12,655 bases of DNA from Stramenopiles sp. TOSAG23-2 (lineage: Eukaryota > Sar), in assembly GCA_900128395.1 (NCBI GenBank), contig LT649841.1, positions 1-12,655 on the forward strand. Direction: 5' to 3'. Position 1 is the stretch's first letter. Each line of letters starts with the position of its first letter. The translations under genes were made by a program, and so were the position numbers. The notes beneath the pieces were generated by a model that was given only the letters and a program-made list of their open reading frames with translations, was not told the origin of the DNA and searched no databases. Shown here piece by piece: positions 1 to 7,046 of the stretch.

Positions 1-185
1 ATGATGGTGGAATTCAAAGTATTATTGATGTATTAAAAACAAACAATACATTAAATAAATTGTCCCTATCTAATAATCAACTAAGTGATAATATGAAATC
101 ACAATTGAAAGCTATACAACAATATAAAAAAGATGGATCAAACGGGTATCAACAAGTGGAAGGGATGACGATATGGACAAAATAA
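1..185 (+). CDS. C-terminal end of a leucine-rich-repeat protein (5' partial)
   Basis: The frame starting at base 3 is open from the window edge to a TAA at 183-185 and encodes about 60 residues. It begins DGGIQSIIDVLKTNNTLNKL and continues SLSNNQLSDNMKSQLKAI. The pattern of an alpha-helical stretch, then NxTLxxLxLxxNxLxD, matches the ribonuclease-inhibitor/NLRC3-type LRR, in which each repeat is about 28 residues. One full repeat and the start of a terminal one are visible, followed by a short polar tail. Such LRRs normally serve in protein binding. The rest of the protein lies upstream of the window, so partners, domains and function cannot be judged. The LRR call is fairly safe. Anything beyond it would be guessing. 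Confidence 0.75.
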   Translation, partial: DGGIQSIIDVLKTNNTLNKLSLSNNQLSDNMKSQLKAIQQYKKDGSNGYQQVEGMTIWTK

Positions 186-637
186 TTAATATATATATTT
201 ATTTATATACTACCAACTATAATATCCTATGTACGTACTCGAAGGTTTATTTTTTGATATTCTAATTTCCCTCTCAAGTATAAATTATTTCATCCTTTGA
301 CAGGGGGTTACGTACTCGAAGGTTTATTTTTTGATATTCTAATTTCCCTCTCAAGTATAAATTATTTCATCCTTTGACAGGGGGTGCAAATAAGAAAAAA
401 TAGAAGAAAAAAAAAAAATTGAATCCAAAATGGACTAAACAACCCCCGTCGAGACAGAAATTGAAATGGAGAGGAAGAAAACAAGAGAACGAAAACCCAG
501 AACATTCTGGAAGAAATCGTGGAAGAAGATTGGATTGTGCGAACCACCGTTTTTTCTCTCTTGCTTTAATACTTTTTTTTCGGGGTTAGTGGAATCGAAG
601 TCATTTGTTTGTACGTATATAGATATATGTCCAAATC
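186..637. other. Intergenic spacer and leader of the LOTUS/RRM gene
   Basis: No gene is supported here. The first part holds the 77-bp tandem duplication at 232-385, then an A-rich stretch. Several upstream ATGs precede the start at 638. One at 466 opens a 67-codon frame, and one at 627 opens an 8-codon frame. Both are out of frame with the main CDS and overlap its start. If the transcript begins upstream of 466 and this leader is unspliced, these could act as upstream ORFs. Confidence 0.5.
232..385. repeat. Exact 77-bp tandem duplication
   Basis: Bases 232-308 and 309-385 are identical. The unit begins TACGTACTCGAAGG and ends CTTTGACAGGGGGT. It lies 46 bp after the stop of the LRR gene, so probably in or near that gene's 3' flank. 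The absence of any mismatch suggests a recent duplication, or an assembly duplication. Confidence 0.95.
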
Positions 638-904
638 ATGGAGATGGTAGTAGAGAATGCAGAAAATAATAGTGAGATAAAAAATAATAATGAAAATCAA
701 GGAGAAGAAGATGATGATGCTGAAATGGAGGATGATAATAATATTACTTCCCAATCTATATCGGATTTATTATTGCGTAATAATGAAATGTATGATGATG
801 ATGATGATGATGATGAAAATGATCAAATATGGGATGTCGATGTTGGATCTTTGCTAGATGGTTTATTAGGACCATCCCCACCTCCTATTTTTAGTGGAGA
901 TAGC

Positions 905-936
<32 letters not shown>

Positions 937-1945
937 AAAATATTTAGAAATTAAAGAAGAGCAATTAGTGGAATTCATCTGTAAAATATTAAAAAACAAT
1001 GGAATTAATGGTCGTTTACGTGGTGCATCGCTTGGGCAATTTTTAGCAAAGAAAAATAAAATATATTACAGAGTCATTAAAAGACGATTTGGCACGCTTG
1101 TAAAGTTGTTACTAAAATACCCGAAGAACTTTAAATTGGAAAATGATGCGCCATATAATCATATTGTATTAATATGTGATGATAATATTGTTTCTTCTTC
1201 GACGATTATTACTACGGAAACAACAACAACAAAATTGGAAACTAACAATTCCACAACAATTGTAAATAATGACAAGAACAACAAAGTAAACGTATCATCT
1301 ACGAATGGCATGGTAACCTCAAAATTATCACAAGGCAAGAAACTTATTGTTGATAACGTTGTAAATATTTTAAATACTGCAAAAAATAAAAAAATGAAAG
1401 CTGTTAGTCTAGCTAATAAATTAATAAAAATTGTTGGTAAAAAAAAATTAAAATTTGTAAAGAAAAAACATGGTGGTTTATTGAAATTATTAGAAGAGAT
1501 GGAAGATATGTTTAAAATTATACGCTTTCCAAAAGATGATTATGTTGAATTGATAATCGGCGGTAATAATTACAATAATAACAATAAGGATGATAGTATC
1601 GTAAATAATCTTGTAAATAATACGGATGGATATCATAAACAACCATCGACGGAACTACCAACCAAAATATTGCATATACCAAACATAGCAGCCTCCATTG
1701 GAAAAGCAGAATTGTTGAATATTTTTGAAGTCTTTGGTAAAGTAGAATATGTCCGAATTGTCATTAAACATAACAACAACAGCAACAGTAATAATAAAAA
1801 TAGTAAAAGACGTTTAGGTTTTGTTGGATTTTATTCATTAGAAGATGCAATTACATGTAGAAAAGAATTGGTAAAGCAACGTAAAATATTTCATAATAAT
1901 TTACGATATGGCAAACAAGAAGTAAAAGGAAAGAAACCACAATGA
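638..1945 (+). CDS. Tandem OST-HTH/LOTUS-like domains plus C-terminal RRM, putative RNA-binding protein
   Basis: The product has 435 residues. Residues 1-100 are acidic and low complexity, with a 7-Asp run and a 10-Asn run. Residues ~107-180 and ~237-307 resemble each other. Each has a helix, a GASLGQFL or AVSLANKL helix, then RFGTLVKLLLKYPKNFKL or KHGGLLKLLEEMEDMFKI, and ends in an IVLI or VELI strand. This is the shape of an OST-HTH/LOTUS winged helix. Residues ~342-425 form an RRM with RNP2 LHIPNI and RNP1 RLGFVGFYS, interrupted by an Asn/Ser loop. LOTUS and RRM domains both bind RNA or RNA-protein partners, as in MARF1, so a post-transcriptional role is inferred. No NYN nuclease domain is present. 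ATG 638 is the first ATG in this frame after an in-frame TAG at 620. The RRM call is strong and the LOTUS call moderate. La-type or other winged helices are alternatives. Confidence 0.8.
794..814 (+). repeat. In-frame GAT microsatellite (Asp x7)
   Basis: Seven consecutive GAT codons encode an Asp run in the N-terminal acidic tail of the LOTUS/RRM protein. An in-frame triplet repeat of this kind is likely to vary in length between alleles without breaking the frame. Confidence 0.9.
905..934 (+). repeat. In-frame AAT microsatellite (Asn x10)
   Basis: Ten consecutive AAT codons encode an Asn run just before the first winged-helix block, and act as a flexible linker. Only AAT is used, which suggests slippage expansion. 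Confidence 0.9.
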
Positions 1946-1946
1946 C

Positions 1947-2249
1947 AACATTATCATATTTTTTGCATGATGATTTTGGAGTTATCAAATAGCTGGATAG
2001 GATAGCACGAAAATTCAAGGTAATAATTTATACATATTTTTATCAAATATTTTATAATAAAAAATATATTTAAATATATATTGTGTTGGTTTCCAAAACA
2101 TTATCATATTTTTTGCATGATGATTTTGGAGTTATCAAATAGCTGGATAGGATAGCACGAAAATTCAAGGTAATAATTTATACATATTTTTATCAAATAT
2201 TTTATAATAAAAAATATATTTAAATATATATTGTGTTGGTTTCCAAAAC
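1947..2249. repeat. Exact 150-bp tandem duplication abutting a stop codon
   Basis: The sequence repeats with a period of exactly 150 bp. Bases 1947-2099 match 2097-2249 without mismatch, including a 3-base overlap at the junction. The first copy starts one base after the TGA at 1943-1945. Each copy therefore lies in the 3' flank, and one or both are probably transcribed as 3' UTR. Each copy ends in GTTGGTTTCCAAAAC, preceded by AT-rich sequence that could hold a polyadenylation region. Confidence 0.95.
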
Positions 2250-2445
2250 GATGCGACAAACTTTTTTTAAATAAGGTCCATTTTTAAATTAAAAAAAAAT
2301 ACGAGTCGTAATAAATAATAATATTCGAACATGTTGGAAGGATAGAAACCTACTTGTGCTTGTAGAGTATTAGTTTGCAGAGGTGCATTAGAGCTTTACT
2401 ATAGTAGGATAACATATTATTCTTGCGATTGAGTATTGAGCATAT

Positions 2446-2506
2446 TACTTAACACGAGAAGTGTAAAATTATTATAACTTACGAAGTTCGTAGATTTTAA
2501 CCATCA
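2446..2506 (+). repeat. Dispersed repeat, copy 1
   Basis: The sequence runs TACTTAACACGAGAAGTGTA, then AAATTATTATAACTT, a 13-bp palindrome TACGAAGTTCGTA, and GATTTTAACCATCA. It recurs at 12511-12557 in the same orientation, about 10 kb away, with one substitution in the first block and a ~14-bp gap that removes the palindrome. This is an interspersed element of unknown type. Confidence 0.75.
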
Positions 2507-2694
2507 TTTATATATATATTTAATAATAATTATTAAATAAAATAATTTAGAATAAACTGTGTGTTTACAAATTTATGCTTATCACTTACAATCAATTTTA
2601 CACACATAAAATAATTTAAAATATATATATATATCAATTTTAACATATAACAATGTAACTTTGACGGAAAAGAAAAAAGGACTACTTTCACATT

Positions 2695-3112
2695 TTATAC
2701 TTGAACGCCAAAGTAATCAGATGCAGTACAATCAATAGTCACTGAAGCATCAGTAGATCGTTCACATGCAATATAATCGTTGGTACCATCTACCTGATAA
2801 ATTCGCTTATCTTCATTTCTACAAATCAAATCATTATTTATGTCAGCTTTTGTTATATTTGCATTTAGCTCATCTGCGGAATATGCTTTGGCAGGAAGCA
2901 TTAAACTATCTAATTGAAAATATTGCGATGGTATCTCACCGGAAATGCTTGTCAATCTCAAATCTGGTAAGCTTCGTATCGCCACGAGTTTGCCGTACAT
3001 GTGTAATCACACAAACTATGCCTATAACGACAACAACTCCACAAACGGCCAGTTGTGCCGGGTCCCAGATGCGATCACGAGAGAATGACCTAGAGGTATC
3101 TGCCCAATCCAT
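2695..3112 (-). CDS. Small single-pass membrane protein with an acidic Cys-containing C-terminal part; frame switch inside
   Basis: From ATG 3112-3110 the frame reads MDWADTSRSFSRDRIWDPAQ, then a hydrophobic segment LAVCGVVVVIGIVCVIT (residues ~21-37). It continues VRQTRGDTKLTRFEIDKHFR and then stops. A second frame, open to TAA at 2697-2695, reads LMLPAKAYSADELNANITKA, then DINNDLICRNEDKRIYQVDG, and ends DCTASDYFGVQV. Treating 2939-2906 as a 34-nt intron (GTGAG...ATAG) joins the two frames exactly, giving 127 residues. A one-base indel is equally possible. DINNDLICRNE looks like an EF-hand loop lacking the usual Gly. A membrane-anchored protein is a reasonable reading. I do not recognise the family, and the splice is a hypothesis. 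Confidence 0.5.
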
Positions 3113-3232
3113 CGATGAGAAATTTGTATTGTGTATATATGTTGTATATATTATAAAATATAATAATATATATATATATTTATTAAAATTAAAATGCTAA
3201 AAATAATACCCATATAAATGAAATGTTACATC

Positions 3233-3287
3233 TATTTTTCGATGTCTTTTTTATAATATATTTTTCGATGTCTTTTTTATAATATAT
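3233..3287. repeat. 26-bp tandem duplication
   Basis: The unit TATTTTTCGATGTCTTTTTT plus ATAATA occurs twice without mismatch, at 3233-3258 and 3259-3284, with three further matching bases. It lies upstream of the minus-strand membrane-protein gene. Confidence 0.9.
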
Positions 3288-3738
3288 AATATATATGTAT
3301 AGATTGTCAGAAAACAAAAACAATAATGAAACCAACATTATATATTTGCCTCTATCCAACACGTACAACAGCAACAATACATATATCCATATTTATTTTG
3401 TGTGGGCACATGTGTGTTTTTTCATGTTGTTGTTTTTTATGGTGAACTGTGATGGGAAATGGGAAAAGAGACTTTGGGTGGGTGTGTTACCAGGCCTGTG
3501 TCACTGCTAGAGATGTGCCTGTGACATTGTTGCTATTTACAATTCCTTAATTGATCAATGATCTTCTAGCTTATGACTCTATACTTCTGGTAATCTAATA
3601 TATATATATGTCCTATTCACCAACAACAACACAACAACACTACAAAAAGAGCCGCATCAAGAGTTAAAGTATAAGTATGAAGTATAGTTCTAAAAGATAC
3701 CATATATATAGATCTAATATTTAATATTGCCTGGATTG

Positions 3739-3774
3739 CTTTTTGTTTATCTTTTTGTTTATCTTTTTGTTTTA
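3739..3774. repeat. 12-bp tandem repeat CTTTTTGTTTAT
   Basis: Two perfect units at 3739-3750 and 3751-3762 are followed by a degenerate third. The pyrimidine-rich tract lies about 160 bp upstream of the hydrolase start. Confidence 0.85.
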
Positions 3775-3930
3775 TTATGTAAATTATTACAATTTTTTAT
3801 TGGGTATATAACTAGTACTACAAAATACTACTAATTATTATTTTCACACAAGCCTGCGCACACACACTCTACCATATACTAAACTTCATCAGTGCATTAA
3901 AAACTTTCAATAAAAAACAAAAATATCAAA

Positions 3931-5157
3931 ATGAATATCATAAAATGGACACCGTTGGACTCACAAATTCAACAAAAAATGGCAAAGAATATCAATCAAA
4001 GTAATATACATTATTTAGAATGCGGGGAAGAACATGATAAATTAATAATATTGTTACATGGTTTTCCTGAAATATCATTTTCATGGAGAAAAATTATGGT
4101 ACCATTAGCAAATGCGGGATATCATGTTGTTGCACCAGATAGACGTGGACATGGACAAACAACTAATGTAAATAATACCAATTGGCATGAATATAATTCA
4201 GATATTCAAGGTTTAAGTCAGTTTAATGAAATACGCGATGTAATAGGATTGACAAATTATTTAGGTTACACCTCAGTTCATAGTATTATTGGACATGATG
4301 CTGGTTCACCAATTGCTGGCTGGTGTGCGATGGTACGACCAGATATCTTTAAATCTGTTGTTTTAATGTCTGCTTGTTTTACTACACCCTTGAAAATTGC
4401 ATCGGAAAGAAATGCAAATGCAAAAAATATGTTTCAACAATTATTTATAGGTTTGAGAGACAATTTACCAAATCGTCCTAGGCGACATTATTTCGATTAT
4501 CATGCTTCGCCAGAAGCAAATGAAGACATTATGAATTGTCCAGGTGGATTAGAAGCATATTTTCGTGCCTATTATCATCAAAAAAGTGCTGATTGGGAAG
4601 GTAATGATAATGTACGTAAATTATTAAAATGGGATGTCAATGAATTTGCTAAATTACCTACATATTATGTCATGGATGATAAGACTACAATGCCTGAAAC
4701 AGTATTGAAACATATGCCATCAAAAGAATTTATATCAACAATATCATCAAGATGGTTTCCTGATAGCGATGTAAAAATTTATGCAGATGAATATCGCCGG
4801 ACAACATTTCAAGGTGGATTAAATGGATATCGTTATATAATAGGACCATCTCGTGGTGCACCATTGACACCAGAAAAAGAAATATATGCTGGAAAATCAA
4901 TGGAAGTTCCATCTGCATTTATTTCAGGAAGTAGTGATTGGGGTCCAAGACAAATGCCTGGTTCTTTTGAAGCAATGACGACACGTACGTGTAAAGGTAT
5001 GATGGTAAAATTTGTTGAAGGTGCTGGACATTGGGTACAACAAGAACAACCTGAAAAAGTAGTCGAATATATTTTAACATTTTTTGATATGAATAATAGT
5101 AGTATGCATAGTAGTGGTGGTGGTGGTGGTAACAATAATACTAATTCAAGATTGTGA
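3931..5157 (+). CDS. Epoxide-hydrolase-like alpha/beta hydrolase
   Basis: The product has 408 residues and a full alpha/beta-hydrolase fold. HGFPE at 43-47 supplies the oxyanion-hole motif. GHDAGS at 121-126 has Asp123 at the nucleophile elbow. DWG at 336-338 and GAGHW at 364-368 give the relay Asp336 and His367. An Asp nucleophile points to epoxide hydrolases or haloalkane dehalogenases rather than Ser esterases. The cap motif FQGGLNGYR (~293-301), with Tyr300, matches the epoxide-hydrolase cap tyrosine that activates the ring, so hydrolysis of an epoxide to a diol is favoured. A cap from about 150 to 300 is unusually long and includes HYFDYHASPEANED. No signal peptide is evident, so the protein is probably cytosolic. 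The tail (~386-408) is Ser/Gly/Asn-rich and likely disordered. AATAAA occurs at 5195-5200. The fold is certain, but the substrate cannot be told. Confidence 0.93.
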   Translation: MNIIKWTPLDSQIQQKMAKNINQSNIHYLECGEEHDKLIILLHGFPEISFSWRKIMVPLANAGYHVVAPDRRGHGQTTNVNNTNWHEYNSDIQGLSQFNEIRDVIGLTNYLGYTSVHSIIGHDAGSPIAGWCAMVRPDIFKSVVLMSACFTTPLKIASERNANAKNMFQQLFIGLRDNLPNRPRRHYFDYHASPEANEDIMNCPGGLEAYFRAYYHQKSADWEGNDNVRKLLKWDVNEFAKLPTYYVMDDKTTMPETVLKHMPSKEFISTISSRWFPDSDVKIYADEYRRTTFQGGLNGYRYIIGPSRGAPLTPEKEIYAGKSMEVPSAFISGSSDWGPRQMPGSFEAMTTRTCKGMMVKFVEGAGHWVQQEQPEKVVEYILTFFDMNNSSMHSSGGGGGNNNTNSRL

Positions 5158-5464
5158 ATTATTAACGAAGAAGACGAAAAGAAAAAGGGATAAAAATAAA
5201 AATTTTAAATGGAGCGTGGTGCATGTGTGTAGTGTGTGTTGTTTTATTTTACAAAGGCCGTAAATATATTTAATTTTTTTTGAAAAAATGATGCGAACAC
5301 TTCGTATATATATATATATATTTTTAAAATAATATTCGTACATATTCATGGTAGAGATATTTAACATTATACGTATAATCATATATAAAAAATTCTCTTA
5401 CTTAAAATTTAAAAAGCTTTTATTTACTCATAAATATATGATATATATATTTTATATAAAATAT
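5158..5464. other. Convergent intergenic spacer
   Basis: This 307-bp AT-rich spacer lies between two genes that converge. It must hold both 3' ends. AATAAA is present at 5195-5200 on the plus strand. An (AT)n tract lies near 5306-5320. Nothing coding was seen. Confidence 0.5.
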
Positions 5465-6133
5465 TTACATCCCATAAAACCGTCTCATCCAATATACCAA
5501 CAACCATGGACCTGGTACATTTTCCCCATGTCCAGCACCACCATCAACACTATTTGAAGCAGCTTCTGTTACGAAATCTGAACTTGCATCACTAAATGCT
5601 TCATCTGCTGGCAATACTTGTTCCACTACTTTGTTGGATCCGCCACAATCTGCAATAGAACATCTATTCCAATCTGGGTCCAATATAATATCTAGTCTTT
5701 GACTATTTTTTACTGGCCAACCAATTAAATCGGATGGATATCGTCGTAATTGCCATTCTGGATCTTGTAATCCACCATCCACTTTACCATTTTTATCTGC
5801 TAAAATTAAACGATAAACTGTATCCGCTAATGGTATTTTATTGTTTTTACCATCAACAGTTGCACCATATTCATTAAAATATCGTTGAACACTTTGTTGC
5901 ACACGTGATTTAAATAACATTGCATCTTCTTTTTTTAACAATGGTATAATTTTATTTTCACTGATATTCACAGATTTTTTTACAAGGCTTGGTATAGCTT
6001 CTGCTAATGTATGGTATGACATCAATGCTAATCGAAAATCAAAAAATGCTAAGGAAAGTGGTGATGTAGCCAATGCATTGATAATATTAATATCGTAATG
6101 ATGATTTACAATTAAATCATGAAATATGACGAG
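5465..6133 (-). CDS. Unidentified protein, 5' end unresolved
   Basis: The frame is open on the minus strand from 6133, just inside a TGA, to the stop at 5465. No ATG occurs before codon ATG 6022-6020 (MSYHTLAEAIPSLVKK), which would give 185 residues. Protein-like sequence continues upstream of that ATG (ATSPLSLAFFDFRLAL). The real gene may therefore start in an upstream exon or have lost its 5' end. Recognisable blocks are RRYPSDLIGWPVKNSQRLDI, LDPDWNRCSIADCGG and a C-terminal GPWLLVYWMRRFYGM. The look is of a secreted or lumenal protein, and I recall similar WLLPYWMGRYHG-type endings in uncharacterised protist proteins, but I cannot name the family. It converges with the hydrolase gene. Its open frame ends within a few bases of the ankyrin duplication boundary (~6131), which may explain a lost start. 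Confidence 0.6.
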   Translation of the reverse strand, partial: LVIFHDLIVNHHYDINIINALATSPLSLAFFDFRLALMSYHTLAEAIPSLVKKSVNISENKIIPLLKKEDAMLFKSRVQQSVQRYFNEYGATVDGKNNKIPLADTVYRLILADKNGKVDGGLQDPEWQLRRYPSDLIGWPVKNSQRLDIILDPDWNRCSIADCGGSNKVVEQVLPADEAFSDASSDFVTEAASNSVDGGAGHGENVPGPWLLVYWMRRFYGM

Positions 6134-6269
6134 TCAAGTCGGTAAAGCTATTTATGGTGATGAATATACACCTTTAATGTTAGCTGCAGAGAACGATCAT
6201 TTCCAAATAGTTAAATATTTGATTGAACAAGGTGAAGCTGATCCTATGGTAATAATAATAATAATATGA
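6126..6269 (+). pseudogene. Truncated upstream copy of the ankyrin gene 5' part
   Basis: ATG 6126 opens MTSQVGKAIYGDEYTPLMLA, then AENDHFQIVKYLIEQGEADP, followed by MVIIIII and TGA at 6267-6269. It matches residues 1-45 of the following ankyrin ORF apart from a 5-residue gap and scattered substitutions. It then breaks at an AAT/ATA microsatellite. The stop overlaps the next ATG (ATGA). I read it as a partial tandem copy. A short intron linking the two is less likely but not excluded. Confidence 0.6.
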
Positions 6270-6400
6270 CATTGAAAGAATACGTGAATCAAGTCGGTAA
6301 AGATAGGTGGGGTAATGGATGGACACCTTTAACGATAGCTGCATGGAACGATCATTTCCAAATAGTTAAATATTTGATTGAACAAGGTGAAGCTGATCCT
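6131..6400 (+). repeat. Diverged 155-bp-period tandem duplication of ankyrin coding sequence
   Basis: Bases 6131-6245 align to 6286-6400 at a constant offset of 155 with scattered substitutions. The block from AACGATCATTTCC to GCTGATCCT is identical. The offset is not a multiple of three, so the copies are in different frames. It also differs from the 99-bp ankyrin module, so this is not simple repeat expansion. Confidence 0.85.
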
Positions 6401-6673
6401 AATATTGCACGTAGTAATGGAGAGAATGCATTACATTATGCAGCATGTTGCAACGGAACAAATACTGCTTTGATTCAGTTCTTATTAAATCATTTGACAA
6501 TTGATAGCATTAATAAAGAAGACAACAATGGAAAAACTCCATTAGATTGTTGTTATGCATATAATGAAAGTCCAATTAAACAAGAATTTATTGCACTTTT
6601 ACGTACAAAAGGTGGAATTGCAAATAAATATGATGAAAATGGTGATCGTATAGATGATGAAGATGATTATTAA
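6266..6673 (+). CDS. Short ankyrin-repeat protein
   Basis: The product has 135 residues. Ankyrin repeats are visible at ~18-50 (NGWTPLTIAAWNDHFQIVKY) and ~51-87 (NGENALHYAACCNGTNTALI), and a degenerate third runs from ~88 (NNGKTPLDCCYAYNESPIKQ). The TPL, A-A and LL positions fit the ankyrin consensus. The tail KYDENGDRIDDEDDY is very acidic. Ankyrin repeats are protein-interaction scaffolds, and no catalytic domain is attached. The protein is short for the family but long enough for a capped three-repeat stack. The start at 6266 gives MTLKEYVNQVGK, which has a counterpart in the truncated copy upstream. AATAAA lies at 6763-6768. The cellular partner is unknown. Confidence 0.8.
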   Translation: MTLKEYVNQVGKDRWGNGWTPLTIAAWNDHFQIVKYLIEQGEADPNIARSNGENALHYAACCNGTNTALIQFLLNHLTIDSINKEDNNGKTPLDCCYAYNESPIKQEFIALLRTKGGIANKYDENGDRIDDEDDY

Positions 6674-6820
6674 AAAAACATCTCTTTTGACACCAAGGAG
6701 ATATAAATGGGAGAAATAATCTATATATATATACACATACACTATATATTAAGTTGTATTTTAATAAAATTTTATTTGTGTGTACACACTCTTCTTGATA
6801 CACCTCTCATTTGTTTGTTT

Positions 6821-6988
6821 GAAAAATGAACCATTTTATTGGAAATCTGCGCCGAACAACTCCATTGCACAATACCACTTGGAAGTCCTCTAGCCGCCTC
6901 TACTGTTACTGTATGGAGGATATCTATACTTCCTATATCTACTTACGGAGTTGTTCGGCGCAGATTTCCAATAAATGGTTCATTTTTC
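6821..6988. repeat. Long inverted repeat (foldback): 43/42-bp arms, 83-bp spacer
   Basis: The left arm 6821-6863 and the right arm 6947-6988 are reverse complements except for one extra T in the left arm. The arm includes AAATCTGCGCCGAACAACTC. Inside the spacer a second stem can form: GGAAGT at 6881-6886 with ACTTCC at 6928-6933, and CCTC at 6887-6890 with GAGG at 6916-6919. No target-site duplication is seen at the outer ends. Candidates are a MITE-like foldback, a small-RNA precursor or a cruciform. Confidence 0.9.
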
Positions 6989-7040
6989 AATACTGTGTAG
7001 TTTTATTCGATTTTGGGATTTTGGGTAGCAGGCACGTAGG

Positions 7041-7046
7041 CACGTG
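7041..7046. promoter_or_regulatory. Possible G-box CACGTG upstream of the amidohydrolase
   Basis: CACGTG, the core bound by many bHLH/bZIP factors, follows a direct repeat of GGCACGT about 230 bp upstream of ATG 7273. A six-base match is weak evidence, and only its position in a promoter region supports it. Confidence 0.25.

Larger units (their letters stand above)
1946..2694. other. Intergenic region between convergent genes, mostly repeats
   Basis: This spacer lies between the LOTUS/RRM gene and the 3' end of the minus-strand membrane-protein gene. It contains the 150-bp tandem duplication, an AT-rich stretch around 2500-2650 and the dispersed repeat at 2446-2506. No open frame with protein-like composition was seen. 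Confidence 0.6.
3113..3930. other. Divergent intergenic region (shared upstream region)
   Basis: This region separates the divergently read membrane-protein and hydrolase genes, so it should carry both promoters. It is AT-rich, with a 26-bp tandem repeat, a 12-bp tandem repeat, and a CAACAACAACACAACAACA stretch near 3620. The last ~30 bases before ATG 3931 are A-rich, as in other leaders of this window. Short open frames here are low-complexity and I do not regard them as genes. Confidence 0.5.

Noticed and set aside
2766-3200. 144-codon plus-strand open frame opposite the membrane-protein gene
   Set aside because: The minus strand has an ATG, a hydrophobic segment and a compositionally sensible C-terminal part. 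The plus frame reads as its shadow and ends in low-complexity sequence.
3295-3510. 71-codon plus-strand open frame
   Set aside because: The composition is low complexity and hydrophobic, in a divergent intergenic region, with no recognisable motif.
6249-6293. Intron joining the two ankyrin copies
   Set aside because: GT/AG pairs exist, but the ones starting at 6249 do not restore the downstream frame. Those starting at 6232 do, but remove conserved residues or give an off-length repeat spacing. Duplication explains the data more simply.
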